DNA of 64,000 bases from Azospirillum soli (lineage in GTDB: Bacteria; Pseudomonadota; Alphaproteobacteria; Azospirillales; Azospirillaceae). Under the pieces are notes generated by a model. The model saw only the letters and a list, made by a program, of their open reading frames with translations, searched no databases and had not been told where the DNA came from. How positions within the stretch are numbered: position 1 is the stretch's first letter; each line of letters opens with the position of its first letter. Below are positions 27,724 to 35,548 of the stretch, one piece after another. Where the stretch lies: the NCBI RefSeq assembly GCF_017876165.1, contig NZ_JAGINQ010000017.1, forward strand, positions 58,903-122,902, read 5' to 3'. Position numbers and translations under genes: made by a program.

Positions 27724-29475
27724 ATGATCAACGTGACGATGCCCGGTATCGAACCCGAACTGAAGCCCCGGATCACCGTGTTCGGCGTCGGCGGCGCCGG
27801 CGGCAACGCCGTCAACAACATGATCAAGTCGAACTTGGAAGGCGTGGACTTCGTCGTCGGCAACACCGACGCGCAGGCGCTGAAGGGTTCGATGTGCGAA
27901 AAGCGCCTTCAGCTCGGCACCACGGTCACGCGCGGCCTGGGCGCCGGGTCCAAGCCGGACGTCGGCCGGGCCTCGGCCGAGGAGCAGATCGATGAGATCG
28001 TCAGCTACCTCGACGGCTCCAACATGGTGTTCATCACCGCCGGCATGGGCGGCGGCACCGGCACGGGCGCAGCCCCGGTCATCGCGCGCGCGGCCCGTGA
28101 GCGCGGCATCCTGACCGTCGGCGTGGTGACCAAGCCCTTCCACTTCGAAGGCGCGCACCGCATGCGTCTGGCGGAGTCGGGCATCGCCGAGCTGCAGCAG
28201 TATGTCGACACGCTGATCATCATCCCGAACCAGAACCTGTTCCGCATCGCCAACGAGAAGACCACGTTCGCCGACGCCTTCAAGATGGCCGACGACGTGC
28301 TGCATTCCGGCGTGCGCGGCGTGACCGACCTGATGGTCATGCCCGGCCTGATCAACCTGGACTTCGCCGACATCCGCTCGGTCATGACCGAGATGGGCAA
28401 GGCGATGATGGGCACCGGCGAGGCCGGCGGCGAGCGCCGCGCCATCGAGGCCGCCGAGGCCGCGATCTCCAACCCGCTGCTGGACGACGTGTCGATGAAG
28501 GGCGCGCGCGGCGTGCTGATCAACATCACCGGCGGCTACGACATGACCCTGTTCGAGGTCGACGAGGCCGCGAACCGCGTGCGTGACGAGGTCGATCCGG
28601 ACGCCAACATCATCTTCGGCTCGACCTTCGACAGCTCGCTGGAAGGCACCATGCGCGTGTCCGTCGTCGCCACGGGCATTGACGCCGCCGCCATGGCCAA
28701 CCCGCGCACCCTGCACCCGGTCAACCTGTCGCTGGTCTCCGACCGCGGCGTGAAGAAGCCGGCCGCCCCGATGGCCCCGACCGGCCTGACCGCCCCGGCC
28801 CCGGCTTCGGCCCCGGTCGCCCCGGCGATTCCGGGCGCCGCCACCGGATCCGCTGTCGGTGTCCGCCCGATGAGCAGCGGCAACACCGCCCTGCAGCACG
28901 CCCCGGCCCACCACCATCAGGCCCCGGCCCAGGCGGAAGCCGCCCCGGCGGTGCACCAGCCGGCCCCGGAGCAGGTTCCGGTCCAGGCGGAAGTTGCCCC
29001 GCAGCAGGCGGTCGAGACCGCCCAGCCGGCCCGCACCACCGGCCCGCTGCATGGCGAGCGCCGCGACGGCCACTTCATTGCCCCGACCCCGGCCGACCCC
29101 GGCCCGCGCCAGCCGGCGACCGCCCCGGTTGCTCCGTCCGCGCTGTCCGCCGGCCCGGCGCCGGCCCCGGCTCCGGAAGCCGCCCCGGCCCGCAAGCCGA
29201 ACTTCCTGTTCGGTCTGGTGACCGGTCTGGCCGGCCGCAAGGGTGAAGCCGCCCCGCAGCAGCCGGTGCAGCCGCCGCACGCCCACCAGACGGCCCATCA
29301 CCAGACGGCCCACCACCAGCCCGTTGCCCACCAGCAGCAGCCGGTTCACCACCATCAGGCCCCGGCCATGCCGGCCGCCGCCCCGCAGCCGATGGCCCCG
29401 GCCGTGCCGCCGCAGGGCAAGACCGACGAGGAGCAGCTGGACATCCCGGCCTTCCTGCGTCGTCAGGCGAACTAA
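27724..29475 (+). CDS. ftsZ: Cell division GTPase FtsZ with a long His/Gln/Ala/Pro-rich linker
   Basis: A 583-residue tubulin-like GTPase that forms the Z ring. The core (about 15-340) has the G-box FGVGGAGGNAVNNMI, the tubulin signature GGGTGTG at 109-115, VVTKPFHFEGAHRM and the T7 loop GLINLDFADIRSVM. Residues about 345-565 form a very long low-complexity linker dominated by Ala, Pro, Gln and His, with clusters such as HAHQTAHHQTAHHQ. The C-terminal conserved peptide DIPAFLRRQ, which binds FtsA, is intact. Typical bacterial FtsZ has a linker near 50 residues, though long ones are known in alphaproteobacteria. GGAGG lies about 8 bases before ATG 27724; earlier in-frame starts fall inside ftsA. 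Confidence 0.97.
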   Translation: MINVTMPGIEPELKPRITVFGVGGAGGNAVNNMIKSNLEGVDFVVGNTDAQALKGSMCEKRLQLGTTVTRGLGAGSKPDVGRASAEEQIDEIVSYLDGSNMVFITAGMGGGTGTGAAPVIARAARERGILTVGVVTKPFHFEGAHRMRLAESGIAELQQYVDTLIIIPNQNLFRIANEKTTFADAFKMADDVLHSGVRGVTDLMVMPGLINLDFADIRSVMTEMGKAMMGTGEAGGERRAIEAAEAAISNPLLDDVSMKGARGVLINITGGYDMTLFEVDEAANRVRDEVDPDANIIFGSTFDSSLEGTMRVSVVATGIDAAAMANPRTLHPVNLSLVSDRGVKKPAAPMAPTGLTAPAPASAPVAPAIPGAATGSAVGVRPMSSGNTALQHAPAHHHQAPAQAEAAPAVHQPAPEQVPVQAEVAPQQAVETAQPARTTGPLHGERRDGHFIAPTPADPGPRQPATAPVAPSALSAGPAPAPAPEAAPARKPNFLFGLVTGLAGRKGEAAPQQPVQPPHAHQTAHHQTAHHQPVAHQQQPVHHHQAPAMPAAAPQPMAPAVPPQGKTDEEQLDIPAFLRRQAN

Positions 29476-29566
29476 AGCGGGTGTTTTCGGTCTGAGAGTA
29501 CCCCGCCGGCCGCCGCCGCCTCCCTGAAGCGGCGTCGGTGGGAGATCCACAACCTGTTCGACTTCA

Positions 29567-29610
29567 GCCGCCTCCGGAGTTTCGCAAGAAAGCTCTGGGG
29601 GCGGCCTTTT
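29567..29610 (+). terminator. Intrinsic terminator after ftsZ
   Basis: A 13-bp stem including two G-U pairs forms between 29567-29579 (GCCGCCTCCGGAG) and 29593-29605 (CTCTGGGGGCGGC), with a 13-base loop. CTTTT follows at 29606-29610. It should end the dcw transcript before lpxC. Confidence 0.65.
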
Positions 29611-29664
29611 CGCGTCTGCGGCATGGCCTCCACCGCTTTGCAACAAACGGTAACAAAGAGTGAT

Positions 29665-29693
29665 TTGTCCTCGACGGGGCCGAATGATACCTA
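29665..29693 (+). promoter_or_regulatory. Candidate lpxC promoter
   Basis: TTGTCC at 29665-29670 and TACCTA at 29688-29693 are spaced by 17 bases, about 95 bases before the lpxC start and after the ftsZ terminator. The matches are modest. An alternative TTGCAA with TGATTT lies about 30 bases upstream. Confidence 0.35.
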
Positions 29694-29787
29694 GCATATG
29701 CGGTCATAAGCGCTGTCGCTGGAACGCCCAGGCGTTGAAGTGACGCGGACCGGCCGCAAGAACACAAGATCAAACCGGGAAGAGACC

Positions 29788-30726
29788 GTGGCTCACAATC
29801 GCATGAACACCGACGGCATGCTGCAACGGACCGTGAAGAAGCCGGTGCGTTGCACGGGCGTTGGTCTGCACACGGGTGCGACGGTTACGCTGACGATTTC
29901 CCCGGCCGAGCCGAACACCGGTTTCGTCTTCCTGCGCACCGATCTGAGCGGCCAGGCCGCCGTGATCCAGGCGCGCTGGGACACCGTGGTTGACACCCGC
30001 CTGTGCACCGTGATCGGCAACGCCCACGGCACCACCGTCGGCACGATCGAGCATTTGATGGCGGCGCTGGCCGGCTGCGGCGTGGACAACGCGATCATCG
30101 CGCTGGACAACATCGAAGTGCCGATCATGGACGGCAGCGCCGAGCCCTTCGTCGAGGCCATCGAGCGCGTCGGCACCGTGGCGCAGAACGCCGCCCGCCG
30201 CGCGATCCGCATCCTGAAGCCGGTCACCGTGGTGGACGGCGCCAAGAGCGCGACCTTCACGCCGGACGACGTCACGACCTTCCGCTTCGACATCGATTTC
30301 GACAACGCGGTGATCGCGCAGCAGAGCCACGCCATTGAGCTGGACGGCGAGAGCTTCAAGGACGAGATCAGCCGCGCCCGCACCTTCGGCTTCCTGCACG
30401 AGGTCGAGGGGCTGCGCAAGATGGGGCTGGCCCGTGGCGGCTCGCTGGACAACGCCATCGTCATTTCCGGCGACCGGGTGCTGAACGAGGACGGCCTGCG
30501 CTTCGACGACGAGTTCGTCCGCCACAAGATCCTGGACGCCGTCGGCGACCTGTATCTGGCCGGCGGTCCGTTCATCGGCCATTTCCACGGCGTCCGGTCC
30601 GGCCATGCGCTGAACAACCAGCTGCTGCGCGCGCTGTTCGCCGACCGCTCGGCCTGGTGCTACGACACGCCGACGACCATGCTTCCGTCCGGCTGGTGCA
30701 CTGTCGAGCACCGCGCGGTCGCGTAA
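29788..30726 (+). CDS. lpxC: UDP-3-O-acyl-N-acetylglucosamine deacetylase LpxC
   Basis: A protein of about 312 residues: the zinc enzyme for the committed step of lipid A synthesis. Motifs are QRTVKKPVRCTGVGLHTGATV, the zinc-ligand helix TIEHLMAALAGCGVDNAII, the DNIEVPIMDGSAEPFVEAI segment, and the C-terminal HKILDAVGDLYLAGGPFIGHF with the second His and the Asp ligand plus the catalytic His in FHGVRSGHALNNQL. The start is either GTG 29788, with a GGA-rich stretch 7 bases upstream, or ATG 29803. The gene has its own candidate promoter and a strong terminator, so it is probably a single-gene unit. Confidence 0.96.
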   Translation: MAHNRMNTDGMLQRTVKKPVRCTGVGLHTGATVTLTISPAEPNTGFVFLRTDLSGQAAVIQARWDTVVDTRLCTVIGNAHGTTVGTIEHLMAALAGCGVDNAIIALDNIEVPIMDGSAEPFVEAIERVGTVAQNAARRAIRILKPVTVVDGAKSATFTPDDVTTFRFDIDFDNAVIAQQSHAIELDGESFKDEISRARTFGFLHEVEGLRKMGLARGGSLDNAIVISGDRVLNEDGLRFDDEFVRHKILDAVGDLYLAGGPFIGHFHGVRSGHALNNQLLRALFADRSAWCYDTPTTMLPSGWCTVEHRAVA

Positions 30727-30768
30727 CTCCGTTCCTCCCAGCAGAAAAGGCCCTGCTGTTCCGCACTG

Positions 30769-30794
30769 CCCTCCCCTTCCGGGGAGGGCTTTTT
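30769..30794 (+). terminator. Intrinsic terminator after lpxC
   Basis: CCCTCCCC at 30769-30776 and GGGGAGGG at 30781-30788 form a perfect 8-bp stem with a TTCC loop, followed by CTTTTT. This is a textbook Rho-independent terminator. Confidence 0.85.
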
Positions 30795-31043
30795 GCTTTT
30801 GTACGGCCCCTCCCCTATCGGGTTCGCGGGGCGCCAGTCCCGCGCGGGGCGCCCTCCCCTTCCAAAGCGAACGCGGAGAGTCGCGCGCAACCGCCCTCCC
30901 CTTCCGGGACGGAAGAAATGGGCAGTGCGCGCAGGAGCGTTGAAGACTATTCAACTTTCCAATTATTTCAATGGATTACAACAATTTTCAAACAAATTGG
31001 ATGAGGCCTGCCGGCGTCAGCGTCTCCCTCCCCTGCGGAAGAA

Positions 31044-31070
31044 AGGCCGCCGGACAGGATCCGGCGGCCT
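31044..31070 (-). terminator. Intrinsic terminator of the tail-fibre cassette
   Basis: AGGCCGCCGGA at 31044-31054 and TCCGGCGGCCT at 31060-31070 form a perfect 11-bp stem with a 5-base loop. Read on the minus strand it is followed by TTTCTTCC. It lies 12 bases beyond the stop of the last cassette gene. Confidence 0.75.
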
Positions 31071-31081
31071 CGCGTTGTCGA

Positions 31082-31684
31082 TCAGGAGGGCGTGTTCGGC
31101 CATTCCGGAGCCGGCAGCAAAGCCACCACCTCGGCCGGCGTCAGCGGCGCCCGCTTGCCGGACTGCACCTCGGCAAGCAGTTCGTGGCACTTGGCCCAAA
31201 CGGCGTCCCGCCACGCCACGCAGGCCTGCCCTTCCGCCTGAAAGGTCGGGACGGTGCTGGTTGCGTAGGTGCAGGCGCTCAGGATGCCGTCGTAGCGGCG
31301 GGTGCGCGCCTCGGCGTCGAGGTGGGCCTGCACGGCCGTGCCGATCGCCGCGATCAGGGCCTCAGCCGCCGCCCGCTCCTTGGCGGCGATGTTCGCGTTC
31401 AGGTCGGTCACCTGCTCGGGCGTCAGCACCTCGCGGATGTCGAACACCTCCCACGCCTGTTCCCAGTGGCCCTTGGCGGTCAGAACGGGCGCCGCTTCGC
31501 GCACCGCGTGATCGTCATCCGGCGGCGTGGGGGCTGGCGCCGGGTGCACCGGATCGACGCCCAGGAAGTCGAGGATCGGCTGCCCCCAGGTCCCCGCCGG
31601 GAAGCCGAAACCGGGGTGTCGGGCGGCAAGGGTATCGGGAGTCAGCGGGTAAGCGCCCGTGGCGCGGTCACGATAGAGATCCAT
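31082..31684 (-). CDS. Phage tail-assembly-like protein (third gene of the cassette)
   Basis: A 200-residue protein. The N-terminus (YRDRATGAYPLTPDTLAARHPG) matches the start of small phage proteins that describe the host sequence to be bound. The C-terminal half (AHLDAEARTRRYDGILSACTYA to WRDAVWAKCHELLAEV) follows a pattern common in proteins encoded right after tail fibres in prophages, which are thought to assist fibre assembly. The assembly role is inferred from family and position. It lies 14 bases after the large fibre-like gene on the same strand and is followed by an intrinsic terminator. Confidence 0.65.
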   Translation of the reverse strand: MDLYRDRATGAYPLTPDTLAARHPGFGFPAGTWGQPILDFLGVDPVHPAPAPTPPDDDHAVREAAPVLTAKGHWEQAWEVFDIREVLTPEQVTDLNANIAAKERAAAEALIAAIGTAVQAHLDAEARTRRYDGILSACTYATSTVPTFQAEGQACVAWRDAVWAKCHELLAEVQSGKRAPLTPAEVVALLPAPEWPNTPS

Positions 31685-31698
31685 GGTGTCGCCTCCTC

Positions 31699-33546
31699 TC
31701 AGGCGCAGGCCCAGTAGACGTAGGATCCGGCGGGGAGCGTCGGGTTGATGATGAAGCCGTTCGTCGCCGGATCGATGTGGTTGGTGCTGGTGACCTCGGC
31801 GGCGGTGGAGTTGAGCAGGAAGTAGGGATCGTTCCCTGCGACGATGCCTCGTGCGGTATCCCACACGTACCAGTCCCCGACAGCGTCGGTGCGCTTCAAG
31901 ATGACGAGGCGCGGGTTTAAGCCGCAGGTCTCGGTCCACGGCGCGGCCCCGAGTGTGAACGATCCGGCCTTGCAAAGGCCAGGGGTGTCGCCGAACAGGA
32001 ACGCCGTGTACTTCCCGCCGCTGAAGTTCGTCGCCGCGCCCGTGCCTACGGTGAAGTTGCTCGCCGTGGGATCGGTGGCGTTGAGGTGGTCGGTGGACGG
32101 ACCCGTTGGAGCCGCCGTCGTGTTCAGGGACAGGGAAAAGGGCGAGCCGAGGGCCTTGTGGTAGACGAGCCAGTTGATGCCCTGGTCGGCGTCCCGCCGC
32201 TTGATCCACATCATCCCCGGCGCGCTGCCGAGATTGTGCCGGATGGGGCGGGCGAAGCCTGTACCTGTGTAGCACACCTCGTCGAAATAGTCGGGGGCGC
32301 GCTTGAAGGCGTAATCAATCAGGCTATACCCAACGCCGTTATGGACGTTACTCGCAATCTGATACCCTGACATTTGGTCAAAGTTGAGGAAGATTGCGGA
32401 GCCTTCCGCGTTGATGCTTTCCGTTTGCAGATATTTTCCACCACCGCGAAGTCGGGAAACAACAGCTCGTGCCTGGGCACTGTCACGGTAGTTGACATAG
32501 ACCATATCAGCCGGGAAGCCGGGCGTGGTGATATTGGTTGCTCCACCGTTACCCGTACGCACAACCGGACAAAACACCTTGTCCGCGCCAAGTTGCAGTG
32601 CGGGCTTGTTGGGGCGACGGATTGCGACGTAGATGACTGGCAAGTTGCTGGTGTTGGACGCAGGGGTGAACCCCGAGGCGTTAGGAGAAAAATTGGACCC
32701 AGCGGCTTCGGTATTGTTGGTGTTCGGTTGCAGACTTGTCCAGCTCCCATCCGCTGTCCAACCTCGCACCTGATCTGCGATATACCAATTATCCGCTACG
32801 GTTGAGGTCTTCAAGAGCATGAACTGTGGCTCCCATCCGAGATTAATGGGGGCCGTGCTGCTGTAGTAATCGCACTGTATCATCCCGTCCGGCGACGTGT
32901 CGTGCGCGAAGCCGAGGACGAGGTATTGTCCTGTAGGGCTTGCGCTGTTAAGCGTCAGCGTGGTTCTGGATACAGCGAGGGTCGTGCTGGAGACGACGGC
33001 ATTGGGCAGGTTCAGATACAGCAGGTGGTTTGGTGCTGACCGATGCCACACCCACCAGTCGCCCACGGCATCCACGCGCTTGACAATGGCGCAGCCAACC
33101 ACCCCCAAGTCAGTCAGGTCAATTGTCGTATTAGTTCCGGTCGTATGGCTGACCAATTTTCTAGCGAAGAACTTCGGGGCCTCAAGGAAGGTCCAGTTGA
33201 TGAACTTTTGATTCGCCGCGTTGAAGCCGTTCCAGGGGCCGAGCACCATCCCATTGGCGTCCGTACTGAAGGTGTTTCCATTCGTGGCCGGGCCTGCCGC
33301 GCTTGGGGTCGTAAGGTACGAGCCGTTGCCGATAAGATCGGACATGACGGCATGGCCGTGCGTGGTGGTTCGGGATTTTGTCCACGTCATCCACCCACGC
33401 GCAGCCATGTTCAGGCCGTTGAGGACCGTCATTGTGCCCCCGTTCCCGACATAGGCCGAGGCGCCGAACACGTCGTCCACGTACAGCTTGCCACCGCCCA
33501 CCAAGGCAAACTCTTCCTCCATGAGGCCCGCCAGCATCATGCTCAT
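31699..33546 (-). CDS. Large phage tail-fibre / receptor-binding-like protein
   Basis: A 615-residue protein with several degenerate repeats typical of phage structural proteins. The repeat unit reads W/Y-x-F-x-x-AP-x-F-F followed by a lectin-like strand set and I-V/I-K-R-x-D-A. Examples are INWTFLEAPKFFARKLVSH with CAIVKRVDAVGDWWVWHRS, IDYAFKRAPDYFDEVCYTG with MMWIKRRDADQGINWLVYHK, and LVILKRTDAVGDWYVWDTA. Such repeats occur in tail fibre or capsid decoration proteins, so host-surface binding is likely but inferred. No signal peptide or membrane helix is seen. ATG 33546 overlaps the collagen-like gene's stop by 4 bases. Base composition in 32300-33300 looks clearly lower in G+C than the surroundings, suggesting transfer. 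Confidence 0.7.
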   Translation of the reverse strand: MSMMLAGLMEEEFALVGGGKLYVDDVFGASAYVGNGGTMTVLNGLNMAARGWMTWTKSRTTTHGHAVMSDLIGNGSYLTTPSAAGPATNGNTFSTDANGMVLGPWNGFNAANQKFINWTFLEAPKFFARKLVSHTTGTNTTIDLTDLGVVGCAIVKRVDAVGDWWVWHRSAPNHLLYLNLPNAVVSSTTLAVSRTTLTLNSASPTGQYLVLGFAHDTSPDGMIQCDYYSSTAPINLGWEPQFMLLKTSTVADNWYIADQVRGWTADGSWTSLQPNTNNTEAAGSNFSPNASGFTPASNTSNLPVIYVAIRRPNKPALQLGADKVFCPVVRTGNGGATNITTPGFPADMVYVNYRDSAQARAVVSRLRGGGKYLQTESINAEGSAIFLNFDQMSGYQIASNVHNGVGYSLIDYAFKRAPDYFDEVCYTGTGFARPIRHNLGSAPGMMWIKRRDADQGINWLVYHKALGSPFSLSLNTTAAPTGPSTDHLNATDPTASNFTVGTGAATNFSGGKYTAFLFGDTPGLCKAGSFTLGAAPWTETCGLNPRLVILKRTDAVGDWYVWDTARGIVAGNDPYFLLNSTAAEVTSTNHIDPATNGFIINPTLPAGSYVYWACA

Positions 33547-34727
33547 GCCTTGACATCCTTCTTGATCGACATTTCGGTCACCGTGCCGGCGGGGTTGATC
33601 GACAGCAGAAGCACGTCTTTTCCGGAGGCCGTGTAAGCGCCGATGCCGGTGGCGACGCCCCCCGCCGCCTGCGCGCCGGTGGGCGATGCCACAACGTAGG
33701 CCCCGGCGTTGGTTAGGGAGACACGGGCGTAGGTCCGTCCGGTGGTCGGGCGGTTGACGTAGGACCAAGCCGTGATGTTGGCGGCGACGGTATGGGCGAA
33801 TTCGGCATGAGCATGCCCGCCGAAATCGAGGGTCAGGGTGCCGCCGCTGAACGTGGCGGTTCCGGTCTGGAGTGTGATTGCCGCCAGTTTTTTGGGCGTG
33901 ATGATCGTGGCGTCGTCGGTCCCGGCGTTCGCTTGCGCCTGCGTGGCGATCATGGCGACGCCAGCCGCCGTCTCCGTCGCCGGGACGACAACGGCGGCGT
34001 CGCCCTTATCGCCCTTGTCCCCCTTGTCGCCTTTCAGACCGGGGATGCCCTGCGGTCCCGGTTCGCCCTGCGGACCCTGCGGTCCCGTCGCGCCCGTGAG
34101 TCCCTGGGGACCGACGTCGCCTTTGGGTCCCTGCGGACCGGTCGGGCCTTGCAGACCGGTTTCACCCTGCGGCCCCTGCGGGCCTTGAGGGCCTACCTCG
34201 CCCTGGGGACCCTGCGAACCGGTCGGGCCTTGCGGACCCGGTTCACCCTGAGCGCCCTGCGGTCCCTGTGCACCCTGGAGGCCGATCGGCCCCATCAGAC
34301 CCTGCGGACCCGGTTCACCCTGAACACCCTGCGGTCCCTGCGCGCCTTGGGGGCCGACCGGGCCCATCGGACCCTGCTGGCCCGGTTCGCCCTGAACACC
34401 CTGCGGCCCCCGCGGGCCGGTCGGGCCGCTTATGGCCACGGTCCAGGAGGACGGCGTGCCGCCGCCGCGCACATCGGCGGGAGAGACGCGGAGAGTCAGA
34501 GCACCGGTGGAAGGATTATAGTCCACGACCGTGCCGGCCATGGAATTGTCGGGGTCGGCCGCATCGCTGGCCACCACCCACATGTTCGGCTCGAATCCCT
34601 TGCCGGTGTCCACCGTCAGCGGCTTGATGCCGGAACCGATGGACAGGGTGCTGACCGAAGAACGGGCGCTGAGCAGTCCGTTTGCGGTGACGGGCAGGCC
34701 GACAAGCGTGATCGCGTTGTGGCTCAT
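33543..34727 (-). CDS. Collagen-like phage tail fibre protein
   Basis: A 394-residue protein. Residues 1-100 form a globular N-terminus. Residues 101-244 are 48 uninterrupted Gly-X-Y triplets (GPQ, GEP, GPT and GDK types), which should fold as a collagen triple helix and so trimerise. Next comes a segment common in phage fibres (ATETAAGVAMIATQAQANAG, then DDATIITPKKLAA) at about 250-290, then a beta-rich tip domain (DFGGHAHAEFAHTVAANITA). The role is probably the shaft of a tail fibre. No signal peptide is present, as for phage structural proteins. It is the first gene of the cassette, with a strong promoter about 140 bases upstream, and overlaps the next gene by 4 bases. Confidence 0.8.
   Translation of the reverse strand: MSHNAITLVGLPVTANGLLSARSSVSTLSIGSGIKPLTVDTGKGFEPNMWVVASDAADPDNSMAGTVVDYNPSTGALTLRVSPADVRGGGTPSSWTVAISGPTGPRGPQGVQGEPGQQGPMGPVGPQGAQGPQGVQGEPGPQGLMGPIGLQGAQGPQGAQGEPGPQGPTGSQGPQGEVGPQGPQGPQGETGLQGPTGPQGPKGDVGPQGLTGATGPQGPQGEPGPQGIPGLKGDKGDKGDKGDAAVVVPATETAAGVAMIATQAQANAGTDDATIITPKKLAAITLQTGTATFSGGTLTLDFGGHAHAEFAHTVAANITAWSYVNRPTTGRTYARVSLTNAGAYVVASPTGAQAAGGVATGIGAYTASGKDVLLLSINPAGTVTEMSIKKDVKA
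33996..34427 (-). repeat. Collagen-type Gly-X-Y tandem repeat tract
   Basis: The tract encodes 48 consecutive Gly-X-Y triplets. At DNA level larger units recur, for example blocks encoding GPQGVQGEPG and GPQGAQGPQG, showing recent expansion by slippage or unequal exchange. It is coding repeat, not CRISPR. Confidence 0.85.
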
Positions 34728-35029
34728 GAGGACTCCCTTTCAAAATGGGTGTGGGAATGCATTGCCGGCGCGCAGTGTGTGCGCCGGTCGCTGTCGTGTT
34801 CGCTTGGAAGGACGAGCGCCGTGCGGCGCGTTCGGCTTACGGGTTAACCGCCAATCCGATGAAAGATTTTATACCTATTACACCGGTTCAGTTCAAGGCA
34901 TAAAAGTCTGACATAAGGAATTTTTACCCCATACGAGCGCATGACGACGGATGCGCCGGCCCACGGGCTGCGGCGGCCGGCGGCAAAGCAACCGTCTTTG
35001 AAAAGAACGGAGATGTCGGGCGAAGGCGC
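34728..35029. other. Intergenic region upstream of the tail-fibre cassette
   Basis: There is no gene in these 302 bases. They contain the cassette promoter (34868-34896, minus strand) inside an AT-rich island (about 34855-34935), and the region just 3' of the hemerythrin gene. Confidence 0.7.
34868..34896 (-). promoter_or_regulatory. Strong sigma-70-type promoter of the tail-fibre cassette
   Basis: On the minus strand TTGAAC (34896-34891) is followed after exactly 17 bases by TATAAA (34873-34868). This is near-consensus and stands out in this G+C-rich genome. Transcription would start near 34860, about 130 bases before the collagen-like gene. Confidence 0.75.
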
Positions 35030-35464
35030 TTACGGCGTGGACGGCGCCGTAGGGCCGGCGGCGTACTCGCCGAAGCGGGTATCTTCCCGGAGGATGTGCT
35101 TGCCCAGCCAGTCGGAGCAGAAGCCGAAGACCTCGTCGCCGGGGATCTGGTCGCGCTGGGCGTGGAAGCGCTCGCGGTAGGCTTCCACCTGCCGGGTCAG
35201 GCCGTCGTGCAGGGCCTTGTGCGCGGCGAAGGTCGGGTAGCCGGCCCGCTCCATGTGCGCCTCTTCGGCAGCGAAGTGGCGCTTGGTGTAGGTGATCAAC
35301 TCGTCGAGGATGGCCTCGATCACGTCGGGGTTGTTGCGGCTCCCGTCCTCGGCCAGCTTGTTGACGATGCCCACGATGACCCGATGATCCTCATCCAGGT
35401 CGTCGATGCCGACGCTCATCCAACGCGACCACTGAATCGGTTCCACGGCGGTCCCCCAGCGCAT
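35030..35464 (-). CDS. Bacteriohemerythrin
   Basis: A 144-residue single-domain hemerythrin that binds oxygen at a non-heme di-iron site. The expected ligands are all visible: His27 in LDEDHRVIV, His63 and Glu67 in KRHFAAEEAH, His82 and His86 in AHKALHD, His123 and Asp128 in GKHILREDTRF. It has no fused domains, so it is probably an oxygen carrier, store or sensor in the cytoplasm, where a microaerobic lifestyle would use it. It lies about 85 bases downstream of ligA on the same strand. Confidence 0.93.
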   Translation of the reverse strand: MRWGTAVEPIQWSRWMSVGIDDLDEDHRVIVGIVNKLAEDGSRNNPDVIEAILDELITYTKRHFAAEEAHMERAGYPTFAAHKALHDGLTRQVEAYRERFHAQRDQIPGDEVFGFCSDWLGKHILREDTRFGEYAAGPTAPSTP

Positions 35465-35548
35465 CTTATTCTTGGCGCCTGTTATGGGGCCGGAGGCTGT
35501 GGCACGTCAACGCGCCACAGCCGCGCTGCGGCAATTTGACGGCTCTCC

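Larger units (their letters stand above)
29476..29787. other. ftsZ-lpxC intergenic region
   Basis: There is no gene in these 312 bases. They hold the ftsZ terminator hairpin (29567-29610) and one or two candidate lpxC promoters at about 29630-29693. An AT-richer stretch at 29636-29705 fits promoter DNA. Confidence 0.6.
30727..31081. other. Convergent intergenic region between lpxC and the phage-like cassette
   Basis: There is no gene in these 355 bases. They contain the lpxC terminator (30769-30794), pyrimidine-rich repeats of CCTCCCCTTCC (about 30770 and about 30895), an AT-rich island (30940-31000) with two short inverted repeats, and the terminator of the minus-strand cassette (31041-31070). 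Confidence 0.7.

Noticed and set aside
27661..29697. Minus-strand open frame of about 680 codons opposite ftsZ
   Set aside because: Arg/Gly/His-rich low-complexity translation arises from the repetitive ftsZ linker and core on the other strand.
33996..34427. CRISPR array suggested by regular repeats
   Set aside because: The periodicity is 9 bases in a coding frame (Gly-X-Y codons), there are no spacers of constant length, and no cas genes are near.
31082..34727. Complete prophage
   Set aside because: No integrase, terminase, capsid, portal or lysis gene is present between lpxC and ligA; only fibre-related genes are found.
34050..34850. Plus-strand open frames across the collagen-like gene
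   Set aside because: Their Leu/Arg/Ser-rich repeats are the complement of the Gly-X-Y codons; the promoter and the fibre domains support the minus strand.
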